The notes beneath the pieces are model-generated. The model saw nothing but the letters and a program-made list of their open reading frames with translations. It had not been told where the DNA came from and ran no database searches. From positions 1-39,913 of the forward strand of contig JAIVFJ010000449.1 in the NCBI GenBank assembly GCA_025765615.1: a stretch of DNA of 39,913 nucleotides, given 5' to 3'. Shown here in pieces: positions 9,364 through 18,683 of the stretch (position 1 is its first letter; every line of letters starts with the position of its first letter). This DNA is from Zopfochytrium polystomum. Its lineage: Eukaryota; Chytridiomycota; Chytridiomycetes; Chytridiales; Chytridiaceae. The translations under genes and the position numbers were made by a program.

Positions 9364-11835
9364 ATGGCAACCGCACAACAGCCCCCGTCCCAAAGCCCAT
9401 TTGCCCATCACGGCTCGTCACTCTCCGCCGCCGCCGCCGCCGCCGCCGACGCCCTTCCCTCCCGAGCGGCTGCTGTCCCTGCTGCTGCTCGAGGGCCTCC
9501 CCACCACCACCACCACCACCACCACCACCACCGTCACCACCACCAGCGATCGCGACATTCCCGCACGCGACAGCAACAGCTTCGACGACAACCACAACAA
9601 CAACAACAGCCGCGACAATAACGATCACGACAACGTCAGTGCACGCCATCGGCTCACCACCGACCGCACCCGCCGCCGCCGCCGGTCCCCCACCCCAGCA
9701 GACCCCGCCCCGCCGCCGACCCGCGCAACCCGCCAATTATCGACCACCCAATCGACCCAATCGACCCAACCGACCCAATCGATCCCGCTGCTGTCCCTGA
9801 CCCGCGACCAGCGCACCCGCCTGCGCCGCGCCGCCCGCCACCTCGTCTCGCTCCTCGGCCCGCACTTTGCCGGCGCCCTCCGCCCCATCCGCCGCCACGC
9901 CGTCGTCGGCTCCGTCGGCAAGCACACCGCGCTGGCCGCCGCCGCCGTCGACGTCGACGTCGTGCTGTACGTGCGCACGCGGCACCCCGTTGCCGGGCCC
10001 CCCGCCATCGGTGGCATTGGCGGCGGCGGCGAGCACGCGGCGACGATGCTGCTGCTGGACGCTGCGCGCAGCGCACTGTGTCCGATGCTGGGCGGTCGCG
10101 GCGGTGGGGAGGTGAGGCTGTGCGGGAAGCGGGGTCGTGCGAGTGCGGTATCTGGAGGAGCAGTTTGACCTCATGGCGGTGGACGACGACGACGACGATT
10201 ACGACGACGATGATGGCGACGGCGACGACGACGACGACGACTACGACGCTTTTGGGGGGCAGATCGACGCCGCCGATAACAGGGACTCCTCCTCCAACTC
10301 TTCCTCCTTTTCCTTCTCCTCCTCGAAGAAGGCCGCCGCAGAGCGGCGGTGGGCGCAGTGCCGGCGGCGGCACGAGCGGGTCTTCCTGCGGCACCCGCCA
10401 AGCGGAGATACGCCGAGCGGTGACACGGTGCGCGCACTGTCGGTCGAGGTGACGGAGTGCTCGACGCTGTGGCTGCGGCGGCGTTGCGCGGCGCTCGCGA
10501 ACCGCGTCGGGTGCATGCGTCTGGTGCTGCTGCTCAAGGCGTGGGGCGCTCTCATGGCCGTCGAATCGTTTCCAGGGCGCAAGCTGCTGCTGGAGCTCGT
10601 TGCGGTGCGGGCCGCGACCGTCGTGGCGGCCGAATCCGCCGCCGCTGCCGCCCGCCGCCGCGGCTGTTTGCCGGACCCGGGCGAGATGCTGCGGCGCGGG
10701 TTCGTCCGGTGCATGCGAATGCTTGCGGACTGGCCGAGCCTGGACGTGGTGTTTGGCGCCGACGAGGACGTGTTCTACGAGCTCCCCGAATCGGCCCGTG
10801 GGCCGCCGACGACGACGCCGCGGGTGCTGGATCCAATGAATTGCCACAACAACTTGGCGGAAAACGCGCGCAGCGTCGCGACGCCGTGCGCGTACGATCT
10901 CGGGATGGTGCTGGCGGAGTCGCCGCGCGCACGTTGCAGAGGATGGAGCAAGACCACCCGTGGTCGTCGTCGTCGTCGTCGGCCTTCTGGCTGCGGAGCC
11001 TGCGGACAGACGGGTACGAGTGGCCTTTTTTAACCTTCACTTCGGTTACCTGCGAGTGCTTCTTGGATCCGGGGGTTTCCAGCGGGGCGAGGTCCGTGGC
11101 CCGGTACGAAGGCGAAGCGGCTGAGTATGAGGCGTTTCTCGAGAAGCGCGAAGTGTCGAGGTCGTTGGCACAATTTGCCCACTTGCTTGTTCGAACGAAC
11201 ATCACCAGGTATTTTGATTTATGGCGGCAACTGTGCGTGTGCCTGTCGCTGGCGGCTATTCACCCGACCTTTCAGTGCAAGACGAAACAGAAAGGCTTTC
11301 CTAACTGAATACCAGTTTCATCTTCGGCAAGCGGTTGTCAACATGATTCCCGTCGTGCCGGAATCATGCTCTTCCCGCTCCTTCTTGCTGAAGCTCTCGA
11401 TACCGATAGACGGAATGACGTTTGGTGCTAATGTCATTTTCAATGTCGCTGAGAGCATGTGCGTCGAAGCGCGAACAGATGTCTTTACAGCAGGCTGTCT
11501 TCGGGATCCAGCTTCCCTCCGGAAGCGAAAGGACACACCGCCGTTCGTCTCCGCCTACCGGCGGCCCAAATGCGCCAACCACTTCGCCCCAATAGACGTG
11601 TACCAGTCTCCGCCCGTCGTCGCCGGTAGCCTTCGCGGCACGGCGCCTTCTGCCGCCAGACGAGCACTCGCGCCTCTTCACCCTGTCTTCGCTGTTCGTA
11701 AAAGAAGAAGAAGCGTGCAGTGGACGCGGCCGCTCCCCGTTTGCGTTTTACACGACGAAGGGGCGATGGCCCTGCGAGAGGCTTGGGCAAGCGGCGGCGG
11801 CCGAAGACGACGGGTTTCTGGTTTTGGCGCTGTGA
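9364..11835 (+). CDS. 2'-5'-oligoadenylate synthetase (OAS)-like nucleotidyltransferase
   Basis: OAS-family enzymes use ATP to make 2'-5' oligoadenylates, usually on double-stranded RNA. Visible here: the nucleotidyltransferase loop VVGSVGKHTAL, matching the OAS GSxGKxT pattern; the metal-binding pair DVD at 9950-9958; the third acidic residue in EQFDLMAV (Asp at 10167-10169); the helices LVLLLKAWGAL and FPGRKLLLELVAV, which correspond to OAS LIRLVKHW and YALELLT; and RVLDPMNCHNNLAENA, the counterpart of OAS PVILDPADPTNNV. A roughly 50-residue acidic loop follows the third Asp. The N-terminus is poly-Ala, His and Pro. One-base frame changes fall near 10130 (in GGGG) and 10920, and the part after a probable intron at 11209-11315 is unresolved; two possible ends are 11835 and 11885. 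The ATG at 9364 looks natural but needs a frame change soon after. The family call is good and the integrity of the gene is uncertain. Function in this organism is unknown. Confidence 0.65.
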
Positions 11836-12060
11836 AAGAATGCCGGCGGTCGGCAACGCAGTTTTGCACGATGTTCTCCTCTTAGACTTTTTTGTGGTAA
11901 GTCTTGCAGTATTTGCATGCACTTGGATGTGTGTCACATCCCATTGCCGCCTTTAACTGTTCTTCCGGTTTGAGTGCTCTGCTGTGACCAGGCGCCGCCC
12001 GCACGCCGCCGCCGCCGCCCGACTCCCGCAACGCAGCACACACTACCAGGTGGGAGTCCC

Positions 12061-12730
12061 CATGGCGCTCCTGCACGGCTGCCGATCGCCCAGCAGCGCG
12101 TGCTGCTCGATCGCTTCCTGGCCCAAATGGGTCGCTTATTTGGTACGGTATTTCGCATCGTTAGATCCCGAAACCAACTTGCTCGGAGTGAAAACCATAC
12201 TTGTGACTAACCCCCTGCCAACCCCCACCACCACCAATCTGATGATCGAGCAAGACGTCCGATGGCCGCCTGCCATCTTGAAAGCCATGCGGCTCATCCG
12301 AAGCGAGGACGGGCTTGTCGTGTGGGAGGTTGAGGTAAGTCTGCCTTTGCCCCATATCGAAAACCTCCCGTACCAGCGGCCTTACACGCTTCCCACCACT
12401 CCTGCGAAACAGGTCAGCCCCCCGCATGGTCGACGGATCAGGCCGCCTTCGGAGCGGGTGGACCGCAACGATCGTGGACGTGCTGACGTTCTCGACAAAA
12501 GGGATCCAAGATATGGCGCAGGGATTGTGACAGACGGTGGCGCGTCGCTGAGGCTGTCGACGACGTTCTGCGCGCAGGCCCGGCTGGGCGACACGCTGGT
12601 CGCCGAGGTTGCCGTGCCGAAGAAAGGGCCGTTTGTCACGTTTACGACGGCCAAATTAACGTCAAGGCCGCTGCGTCGTCGGCGGCGACGCGACGTGCTG
12701 ATCGCTGGGTCGACCCACCCGATAGTCTAG
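12061..12730 (+). pseudogene. Decayed hotdog (4HBT) thioesterase, copy 1
   Basis: This copy is related to the two intact thioesterases at 18064-18683 and 31908-32593. Recognisable parts are an N-terminal helix (LPIAQQRVLLDRFLAQMG), the exon-2 counterpart ending DGLVVWEVE, an intron at 12335-12412 (GTAAGT to AACAG) in the same place as in the other copies, and the core strands LRLSTTFCAQARLGDTLVAE and VAVPKKGPFVTFTTAK. The frame breaks at a CCCCCC run near 12420, near 12527, at AAA near 12655 and probably in the first exon. The HGG motif of the family is replaced by SGW in LRSGWTATIVDV. The combination of several frame breaks and a lost catalytic motif makes a pseudogene more likely than assembly error alone. 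A live diverged copy with sequencing indels remains possible. Confidence 0.55.
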
Positions 12731-13289
12731 TGCCTGTCTTTCTTCCTCCGTCGGCCAGAACACTGGAGCCGTGGACAGTTTCCTGCGCGCAAGCGACTTA
12801 CTGTGCAGTGGATTTGTTTCCGTCAGACACCAAGGTGCTTCAATCCATGGGGACAGCACCTGACCGCATCCCCGCAGTTGCCTCATCACCAAACATCATT
12901 GAATAGAAAGTGACCTTAGAATTCACGTTGACAGTTTGAGAAGTCATGGTGGGAAGAAGGTGGCAGATAGCAAGATGAGGACACGGCAGCAGGGGCAAGG
13001 GCCAGTGGAACAACCCAGCTTCACCCTCAAACAGCAAAAGAGCAACAGCAGAGTGCTAATAAGACACACTCACCATTCCTAGTCCACATCGGTCCAGAGA
13101 GAGCAAAATGTTGTGTTGCTGGCAAAACCTTTTTCCTAACGGGGAACACCGCCAATGCAGCAGTGCGGTGAATGACTCTGTGCACTCTGTTTTCACGACG
13201 CCGCTTACCTCGCAGTTCTTGTTCAAAATCATTTTGGACAGGCGAATATAATGAGCGTCATTATAACGCCGGAATTATGGTTCCAACAG
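12731..13289. other. Intergenic region
   Basis: Between the decayed thioesterase and tRNA-Gly. One forward frame stays open to 12905 but has no recognisable domain and no start of its own; it may be the out-of-frame tail of the thioesterase copy. Nothing else supported. Confidence 0.4.
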
Positions 13290-13360
13290 GCAACAGTGGT
13301 TCAGTGGTAGAATTATCGCCTGCCACGCGGTAGACCCGGGTCCGATTCCCGGCTGTTGCA
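13290..13360 (+). tRNA. tRNA-Gly (GCC)
   Basis: A 71-nt cloverleaf: acceptor GCAACAG pairs perfectly with CTGTTGC, discriminator A at 13360. The A box (TGGTTCAGTGG) and B box (GGTCCGATTCC) are present. Anticodon stem ATCGC/GCGGT closes loop CTGCCAC with anticodon GCC. No intron. The sequence is close to the common eukaryotic tRNA-Gly(GCC). Confidence 0.95.
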
Positions 13361-13781
13361 GCCCCCTGCGGCCGCCCTGTCGCCAGTCCGTGTCTTTCTT
13401 TCACCCCGTAGATTCCAATTCCTATCGGACACACGGCCCTCTGGGTTCTGTTGAGAACCAGGATATAATATACCTGTTGGCCCGGAAAAAAGGGGGTTGT
13501 GCTCGCAGTGCCTCTCCTTTTTTTTCTAGGCTTTCCGTGATCTGACATTCTAAGCAAACGGAACCAAACTCTCCCAAGTTATGGTCTGAGACTGTGGCAC
13601 TGCGGTGGACCCTCTGATCTGCATTCTGTCGCCATCAAACGTAAAAAAACCGGAATATTGTGACTGGAATGTTTTGCTTTTGTGGCGAGCTGGCTGGCTG
13701 TGTACAGCAGGATATGGAATTTGGACCGGATGAAAGATTGTAGCGATTTATGGGAAACACTGGTTGCTGTAGTGTCGTGTC

Positions 13782-13866
13782 GCCTTCTTGGCTCAGTTGG
13801 CAGAGCGTCTCCCTAGTAGGTGGGTGTCCTGTCAACAGGAGAAGGTCACACTTCGATTCTGGTGGT
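13782..13866 (+). pseudogene. Degenerate tRNA-Thr(AGT)-like gene with intron
   Basis: The 5' half is a good tRNA: GCCTTCT acceptor strand, T8/G9, D arm GCTC/GAGC with a perfect A box (TGGCTCAGTTGG), and anticodon stem TCTCC/GGAGA holding CTAGTA, with anticodon AGT after U33. An 18-nt insertion lies at the standard 37/38 intron position. The 3' half fails: the T arm around TTCGATTC has lost pairing and no 3' acceptor strand complementary to GCCTTCT follows. The gene therefore looks broken or is a tRNA-derived fragment. Threonine identity is inferred from the anticodon. Confidence 0.45.
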
Positions 13867-13895
13867 AATATTAATCACAAAAAATGTCTGAGTTG

Positions 13896-14213
13896 GACTC
13901 TGTTATGAATCAACCTCTGGAAACCTCTGGAACCTTCTAGAACATTCCTTCATGGGACCTTGTGGAACCTTCTCGAACCTTCTTTGCTTTCCTGACTTGT
14001 CTTGCTGTCATTGGTATCATTGGTATCATTGTATTACTAATTGCTTTTTCTGGAACTTTCTTTGATTCTTGACAAGGAAGACTCTCAAAAGGTATAAAAG
14101 GGGGATGGGGGGCCTGCCCATCCCTCAAGTGAATTATTGATTCCAATACAATCATCACTCCTCTCAGTTCCTTGTCTGCCCTTGTCCTGTCCTGCCATGT
14201 TCCTGACAGACTC
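13896..14213 (+). mobile_element. Solo LTR with 5-bp target-site duplication
   Basis: A 308-bp LTR at 13901-14208 begins TGTTATGA and ends CTGACA, the TG...CA ends expected of LTR retrotransposons. It is flanked by a perfect direct repeat GACTC (13896-13900 and 14209-14213), the usual 5-bp target duplication. A TATAAAA box lies at 14093-14099. No gag/pol or primer-binding site follows, because the target duplication abuts the right end directly; this is a solo LTR left by LTR-LTR recombination. It sits between tRNA genes, a common target of Ty3/Gypsy- and Ty1-type elements, though superfamily cannot be set from the LTR alone. Confidence 0.8.
14093..14099 (+). promoter_or_regulatory. LTR TATA box
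   Basis: TATAAAA inside the solo LTR, about 115 bp before its 3' end, where the U3/R boundary promoter of an LTR element is expected. Confidence 0.6.
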
Positions 14214-14417
14214 CTTTGATAATTTGGACCAAACCAAAATTTTCATCAAGTCTGGTCCAATTTGCTCAGTACCAGACGCTGGACCCAAGCGATGCCTCTG
14301 AGCGCCCAGAGAGATTGCCTTGGGCTTGGCAAGACAATCTGCTGCTGCTGCTTCCTGCTCAAGATCTTGGTCTCGGTTCTGAGTTTCATTACTGCAAGGG
14401 TGAAAAGCTTAATATGG

Positions 14418-14504
14418 CCGACCATAGCTCAGTTGGAAGAGCGCATGACTGTAATTTCTAGTGTTGATATCATGAGGTCCCCAGTTCGAACCTGGGTGGT
14501 CGGA
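14418..14504 (+). tRNA. tRNA-Tyr (GTA) with intron
   Basis: Acceptor CCGACCA pairs with TGGTCGG, discriminator A at 14504. The A box is TAGCTCAGTTGG, the B box is AGTTCGAACCT with T stem CCCAG/CTGGG. Anticodon stem CATGA/TCATG closes a loop with GTA followed by A37 and an intron of about 14 nt (near 14455-14468) at the canonical 37/38 site, as is usual for nuclear tRNA-Tyr. Confidence 0.93.
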
Positions 14505-14878
14505 CGCAGTGCAACTTGTAGAGACTACTTGCCACACCCACTCGGTGCGGAGCCAAATTTTGAGACTCTCTCAACCGTTGTGGGATAAGGTTTCGAGAAT
14601 ATTGCGTGCTGACAGAGATTATTGAATCAGCGTGTCCGAACGCGCAACCCAATAAAAAGCGCCAAAAGTGTACTGCTCAGTTTACAAAATAATACCAAAA
14701 GGAGCTAAAAATGTCGGAATATAGTGTCAATTTGAACCCTATTTGACATCCTGTACTATAGTTTCCTGCCCTTAGGAAACAAGAAGAGAAAAAACCTGTC
14801 GCCAAAACATAAAAGAATGATTCTTCATTTTCTTTTTCTCCTCCCAACCCCCACCAACCAAAACAAACAAGTCAGAAC
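14505..14878. other. AT-rich spacer, left flank of the Harbinger element
   Basis: No gene seen. The composition is more AT-rich than the surrounding host DNA from about 14640 on, so the left end of the transposon probably lies here. I looked for terminal inverted repeats matching the region beyond 17472 and did not find a convincing pair. Confidence 0.4.
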
Positions 14879-16109
14879 GCAGCAGTTGTCTCATCGTCCT
14901 TGTCCGCCGCGCTCGCTGGGTATGCATCAGTAGTTGCAGCAGTCTCCGATGGACGCTCCCACCCACCAGAGAGAACGCGAAAGTGGAGCAGTTGTATATC
15001 ACAGTGGCTGGAGGTTGAGAATGACACTTCGTTTGATAATGGCTGGTACTTTGATATGTTCCGTTGCACTCGCAGATCATTCGATCAGATTGCCAGCTGC
15101 ATTGAAAACAACTGGCTAAGAACCCACGGATGGCTGCATGCGATTAACTCAGTTTTTGACGTGCAAGCCAGGACAGCAGTCACTATGCACTACCTCTGCC
15201 ACTCTGGCTCCCTTGTTGAATCAGCGACAGCCTTCGGGACAAGCATGCCTTCAGCTTCGCAATATGTATGGGAGGTTGTCGAGGTCATCGAAGCATCGTT
15301 CGACCAGATTGCCCTTCCCAAGACAGCAGAGAAGTGGCAAGCGGAGCGGGAGGGCTTCAAAGCGATCTGTGGCTTCCCAAACACCTATCTTGCAATAGAC
15401 GGGTCGCTGTTCGAAATCGAACGCCCCCATGTAAGTTGAGTACAACTGGTTTTTGTTTGCCAGTTCCCGCTGTTGTCTAGTAATTGCACCAACGCAGGAT
15501 TTTGAAGGGTGGTACTGTCAGAAAGGGTATCCCGCCTTCAACGTTCAGCTTGTGGTGGACCATTGCAAGCGCATATGCGACTATGACATCAGAGCTGGAT
15601 CAGCAAACGACAAGCAGATCTTTAACAACTCGAAGTTTGGTAAAACAATCCACAACCTCCTTCCTCGCAATGGGCACATCGTAGCTGATGCTGGCTATGC
15701 ATTGATGCACCACGTTATGACCCCGTACCCAATTGAGGATTCCATGCCGCAAGACAGACGTTGCTATAACTACTTGCATTCTCGAACACGGATTACTGTT
15801 GAGGGCACCATTGGGATCCTTAAGGGGCGTTTCCGAATCTTTCAGCGGCCGTTGAATCAGCACTGTCGTCTTGATCACGCTAAAGTGGAGATTTCTGCTG
15901 TGGAGTCGATGGCCAGACTGATGAAAGTGTGCTTCCAGTTGCATAACGTCCTTATCGATCTCAAAGACGAAGCCCCAATCGTATCTTTTGTTGATGATGC
16001 AAACATGGACAATGAGGACGAGCAAGTGCAGGAAGAGGAGGTTGTTGTTGGTGATGCTGCTGTTCGAAAGACGGACGCCATAAAAGCATATTTGGCCGCA
16101 ATGCAATAA
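14879..16109 (+). CDS. PIF/Harbinger transposase (DDE_Tnp_4 type)
   Basis: Transposase of a PIF/Harbinger DNA transposon. Exon 1 ends at 15430 and exon 2 starts at 15498; the 67-bp intron (GTAAGT to CGCAG) restores IERPH-DFEGWYCQKGYPAF in frame. The catalytic acids are visible: Asp in LAIDGSLFEIERP, Asp in AGSANDKQIF and in VADAGYAL, and Glu in VEGTIGILKGRFRIF. The order and spacing match the Harbinger DDE domain. The stop is TAA at 16107-16109. No in-frame ATG lies near the left end, so an upstream exon or a lost start is likely; 14879 only marks the open frame after a possible acceptor. It is convergent with the Myb-like gene, with 9 bp between the stop codons, the usual two-gene layout of these elements. 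The coding sequence has no frame breaks, so the element is fairly young. Confidence 0.85.
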
Positions 16110-16118
16110 ACTGCTTTA

Positions 16119-17472
16119 TTACTGTTTCAACTCTCGCACAGCTTGAAGGAACACCTGTCCAAGGCAATCTAGCGACTGGTCCTGCCTTGTCGCCAGATCT
16201 GCCAATGCTTTATCTTGCCGATCAGCCAGCTCCTTCATGGCTTCAGTAAGCCCAGCTTTCGTGATCCCACCATCTCCACTCAACGCAGCCCCTCGAATCG
16301 CATCACCCAGATACTCCATCCCGCTCTGAATACCTTTGCCAATGGTACTCAAGGCTGATGGCAGGTCTTGCTTTTCTTGCTTGCAAGTTGGGGGAACACG
16401 GTGCGATGAGCCAGCTGAAGTGGAACTCGACGATGAGCTCAAACTGGGAGTGGGTGCAGGCCCTGTCCGTGGACGCTTGGATGAACTGCTATCGGGGTCA
16501 TCTTCAGTCTCGCCAGAGACTGTATCAGCCTCTTCCACCGTGTTGGCATCCTCAAGCTCGAGATGGGCAAAGATTTGATCGTCCAGCTCTGCGGCATGAG
16601 TACTGGGATCTGCCACGCCCAAGCGGGTGCCAGGAGTTCCAAATGATTCACCCGAAAGCTCCTTCCGTCCACCGAAGTAGTGTACCATGGTGTTCCAATA
16701 TGACGGCGGATGAAGCCTCTTCTTGTTGCCTGTTTCAAGGAAAGAGGCACTCAAAGAACCATATTGCTTCTTCAAGGCGCTAAACTTTCCTTTGATCTGT
16801 CATTGTGCAAACTCAGTTATATGGTAATTAAGATCTGACTGCGTCACACCTGAGACTCTGAATAAAGAACACAGCTCTGAGCATTAAACTCCAAGATCAC
16901 CTTATTCCACGTCGCGATTATCCCATTCTTGTCGGTGGAGTCCAGGAACCCATCGCAATGAGTTTCGAGGCGACTTTTGAGAAGAATTTCCACCTTATCA
17001 TCATCCCAGTCTGCCTCGTCGAAGCCTCCTTTTGGGACCTCCTCTGCAGACTTTTTCAGCGGTCGTCCCCTCTTTTTCTTTGGTGGAGCATCCAAGGTTC
17101 CGATTTCGGCTCCCTTTTTCGGGGTCTTGGCTGGATGAGTGGTAGCGTTCCTTGTTGGTGCTAGGAGGATTGGGGTCACTGGGGTCTGCAAAAGACTACG
17201 CACATTCGTGAAACGATGTGGTTGAAAGGAATCTCAGCGAGAGGCGCACTCTTGAATCGCGACTGTATGAGCGCCTAACTATTGTGCTGACTGTCATTGG
17301 CCCGACTGTGACGAGGGGAATTCGAGGATGCGAACCGAGTACGTGGTCTCTTGGAGACTTGTGCATTGCCAGGAAAGAGCGAGAGGTGGCGAATTAGTTC
17401 GTCGTGGTGAAGATGCGTTGTCCGTATCAGGCGCTCAAGTGCTGTACGTTTTGCGGGCTGAATGATTTTCAT
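16119..17472 (-). CDS. Harbinger-associated Myb/SANT-like DNA-binding protein
   Basis: Partner protein that in PIF/Harbinger elements binds the transposon DNA and helps bring the transposase into the nucleus. A probable first exon starts at ATG 17472. After an intron whose acceptor is TTTTGCAG near 17196, the next exon carries a basic segment (KKKRGRPLKK, AT-hook/NLS-like) and the start of a trihelix-type Myb domain (WDDDKVEILLKSR, IIATWNKVI). The intron at 16797-16849 (GTGTGA to GACAG) joins SESQ to IKGKFSALKKQYGS in frame, followed by PPSYWNTMVHYFGG. The rest is a Ser-rich linker with a basic patch (SSKRPRTG) and a C-terminal coiled-coil-like helix. The stop is at 16119. The exact splice between the first two exons is not fixed. 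Confidence 0.75.
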
Positions 17473-18063
17473 TGTACTCTGGTAGCGTAAAGAGGGTGGC
17501 CGTGTGGGCGCTCATCGTCTGAGGGAGTGGTGGCCATGGTTGACTGCGAGTGTTTTTGACATTACGGGGGAGGGGGCGCGTTTGGTGTTGGTTGCTGGCT
17601 GGTTCACAGACACCACTGTACTCGAGCGAGCGAGGTTCGGCGAATATCCAACCAGGGCCGTGTATTAAGAGAGGCTGCTGCGTGGGCTGGCCCGTGAATT
17701 TGTTGATGAAGTGGCGCCATTCGGGACGATGCGGGTGAAACAATGAAGAAAGAGAAAAAAAAAAGAAAAAAAAAAGGGACCGAAGAAAGCCACTCTCAAA
17801 CCCCCTTTTTTTCTTCTTTCTCTCTTTTTCTGTTCTTCCTTTCATTTTCTTCTTCTTTTGGACAAAGTTTCTGAGCGCGGAGGCTCGGAAGAACCCTTTT
17901 ACCGCCAATTGAAGACAAATGCCCCAACATTTCTAATGCGGGCGAATCCGCCCGTTGCTATAAATAAAGCAGCAGCAGCCGTTGGATGGTGGTCGAACAC
18001 AAGCGCCCCCTCCCCCCCTCTTAACGCACTCTTCCATCGGCAGACCCAACATTCAGTCCCCAT
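17473..18063. other. Intergenic region upstream of thioesterase copy 2
   Basis: A minus-strand open frame at 17435-17908 crosses a poly-T/C tract (17750-17840) and reads as a basic and poly-Phe protein; its part over 17530-17740 is compositionally normal but matches nothing I recognise and has no start there. I see no supported gene. The right side carries the promoter of thioesterase copy 2. Confidence 0.4.
17959..17966 (+). promoter_or_regulatory. TATA-like box of thioesterase copy 2
   Basis: TATAAATA lies 98 bp before the ATG at 18064, a plausible core promoter distance. Confidence 0.35.
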
Positions 18064-18683
18064 ATGCCGCCGTTTCACTCTTTTCCACTTGACCGCCAGC
18101 GCGCAATAGCAAAGGAACAGCAGGCCGAGCGGTCAAGCATGGTACTTGTCGCATAGAATTCTTACGCCCTCACTTAACCCCAGATTGACAGTACACTGGC
18201 CGGTGGGACCCAGAGGTATTCAAGTGGCTCAAATTTGTTGAGGCGACGAAAGACGGACGGTTTATTTGGGAGCTCAATGTTCGTGATGTCTGCTTCGCGA
18301 CTCTCAGCAGATGGTTATTGACTCGACGCAACTCCTTGACTTAGGTGACCAAGCTCATGGTGAATGGAATGGACGGTCTCCACGGCGGGTGCCTTTCCAC
18401 GATCGTTGACGTGGCCACTTCCGTCGCCAAAGGTCTGACCGACACGGGCGAGGGGCGCACAGTGATTCTCGGCCCGTCCGTCGACCTGTCGACAAGCTTC
18501 GTGTCGGCGGCAAAGCTTGGAGAGACTGTCTTTGTCGAGGTAGCGCTCCCCGCGATACGGAAAACCATGATGTTTGCCAGGATCGAAATATACCACAAAA
18601 ACGCTGACGGGACGAGGGGGGGCCTCGTCTCGCAGACGATACACACTGTGGCGCTTCCCACAGTGCCTCGGCCCAACCTTTGA
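18064..18683 (+). CDS. Hotdog-fold thioesterase (4HBT, ACOT13-like), copy 2
   Basis: Small acyl-CoA thioesterase of the 4HBT/PaaI-like superfamily, predicted to hydrolyse fatty acyl-CoA. Three exons: 18064-18141, 18192-18278 and 18345-18683, all joined in phase 0 (GT-AG introns of 50 and 66 bp), giving about 167 residues. Exon 1 encodes MPPFHSFPLDRQRAIAKEQQ, exon 2 the helix ending DGRFIWELN, exon 3 the hotdog core with the family HGG motif and downstream Asp (LHGGCLSTIVDVATS), then STSFVSAAKLGETVFVE. Intron positions match those of copy 3, which shows common descent. It ends 419 bp before the DUF2236 oxygenase on the same strand. Substrate is unknown. Confidence 0.88.

Larger units (their letters stand above)
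14879..17472. mobile_element. PIF/Harbinger DNA transposon (ends not located)
   Basis: Bounded here by its two genes: transposase (+) and Myb/SANT-like partner (-), convergent at 16.11 kb. True ends lie somewhat outside; terminal inverted repeats and the 3-bp target duplication were not found by eye. It is inserted between the tRNA cluster and thioesterase copy 2. Confidence 0.75.

Noticed and set aside
10889..10935. 32-bp intron (GTGCTG to TTGCAG) to explain the OAS-like frame change near 10920
   Set aside because: Too short for a spliceosomal intron here; other introns in the window are about 50 bp or longer. A one-base indel is simpler.
12656..12905. Open + strand frame after the decayed thioesterase
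   Set aside because: About 80 codons with no domain and no start; most likely chance or the shifted tail of the pseudogene.
14640..17450. Possible terminal inverted repeats of the Harbinger element around GCGCC/GGCGC words
   Set aside because: Matches are only five or six bases and do not extend or carry a 3-bp target duplication.
17530..17908. Minus-strand open frame upstream of the Myb-like gene
   Set aside because: Half of it is a basic and poly-Phe stretch from T/C tracts; the other half looks protein-like but has no start, no splice support and no known family.
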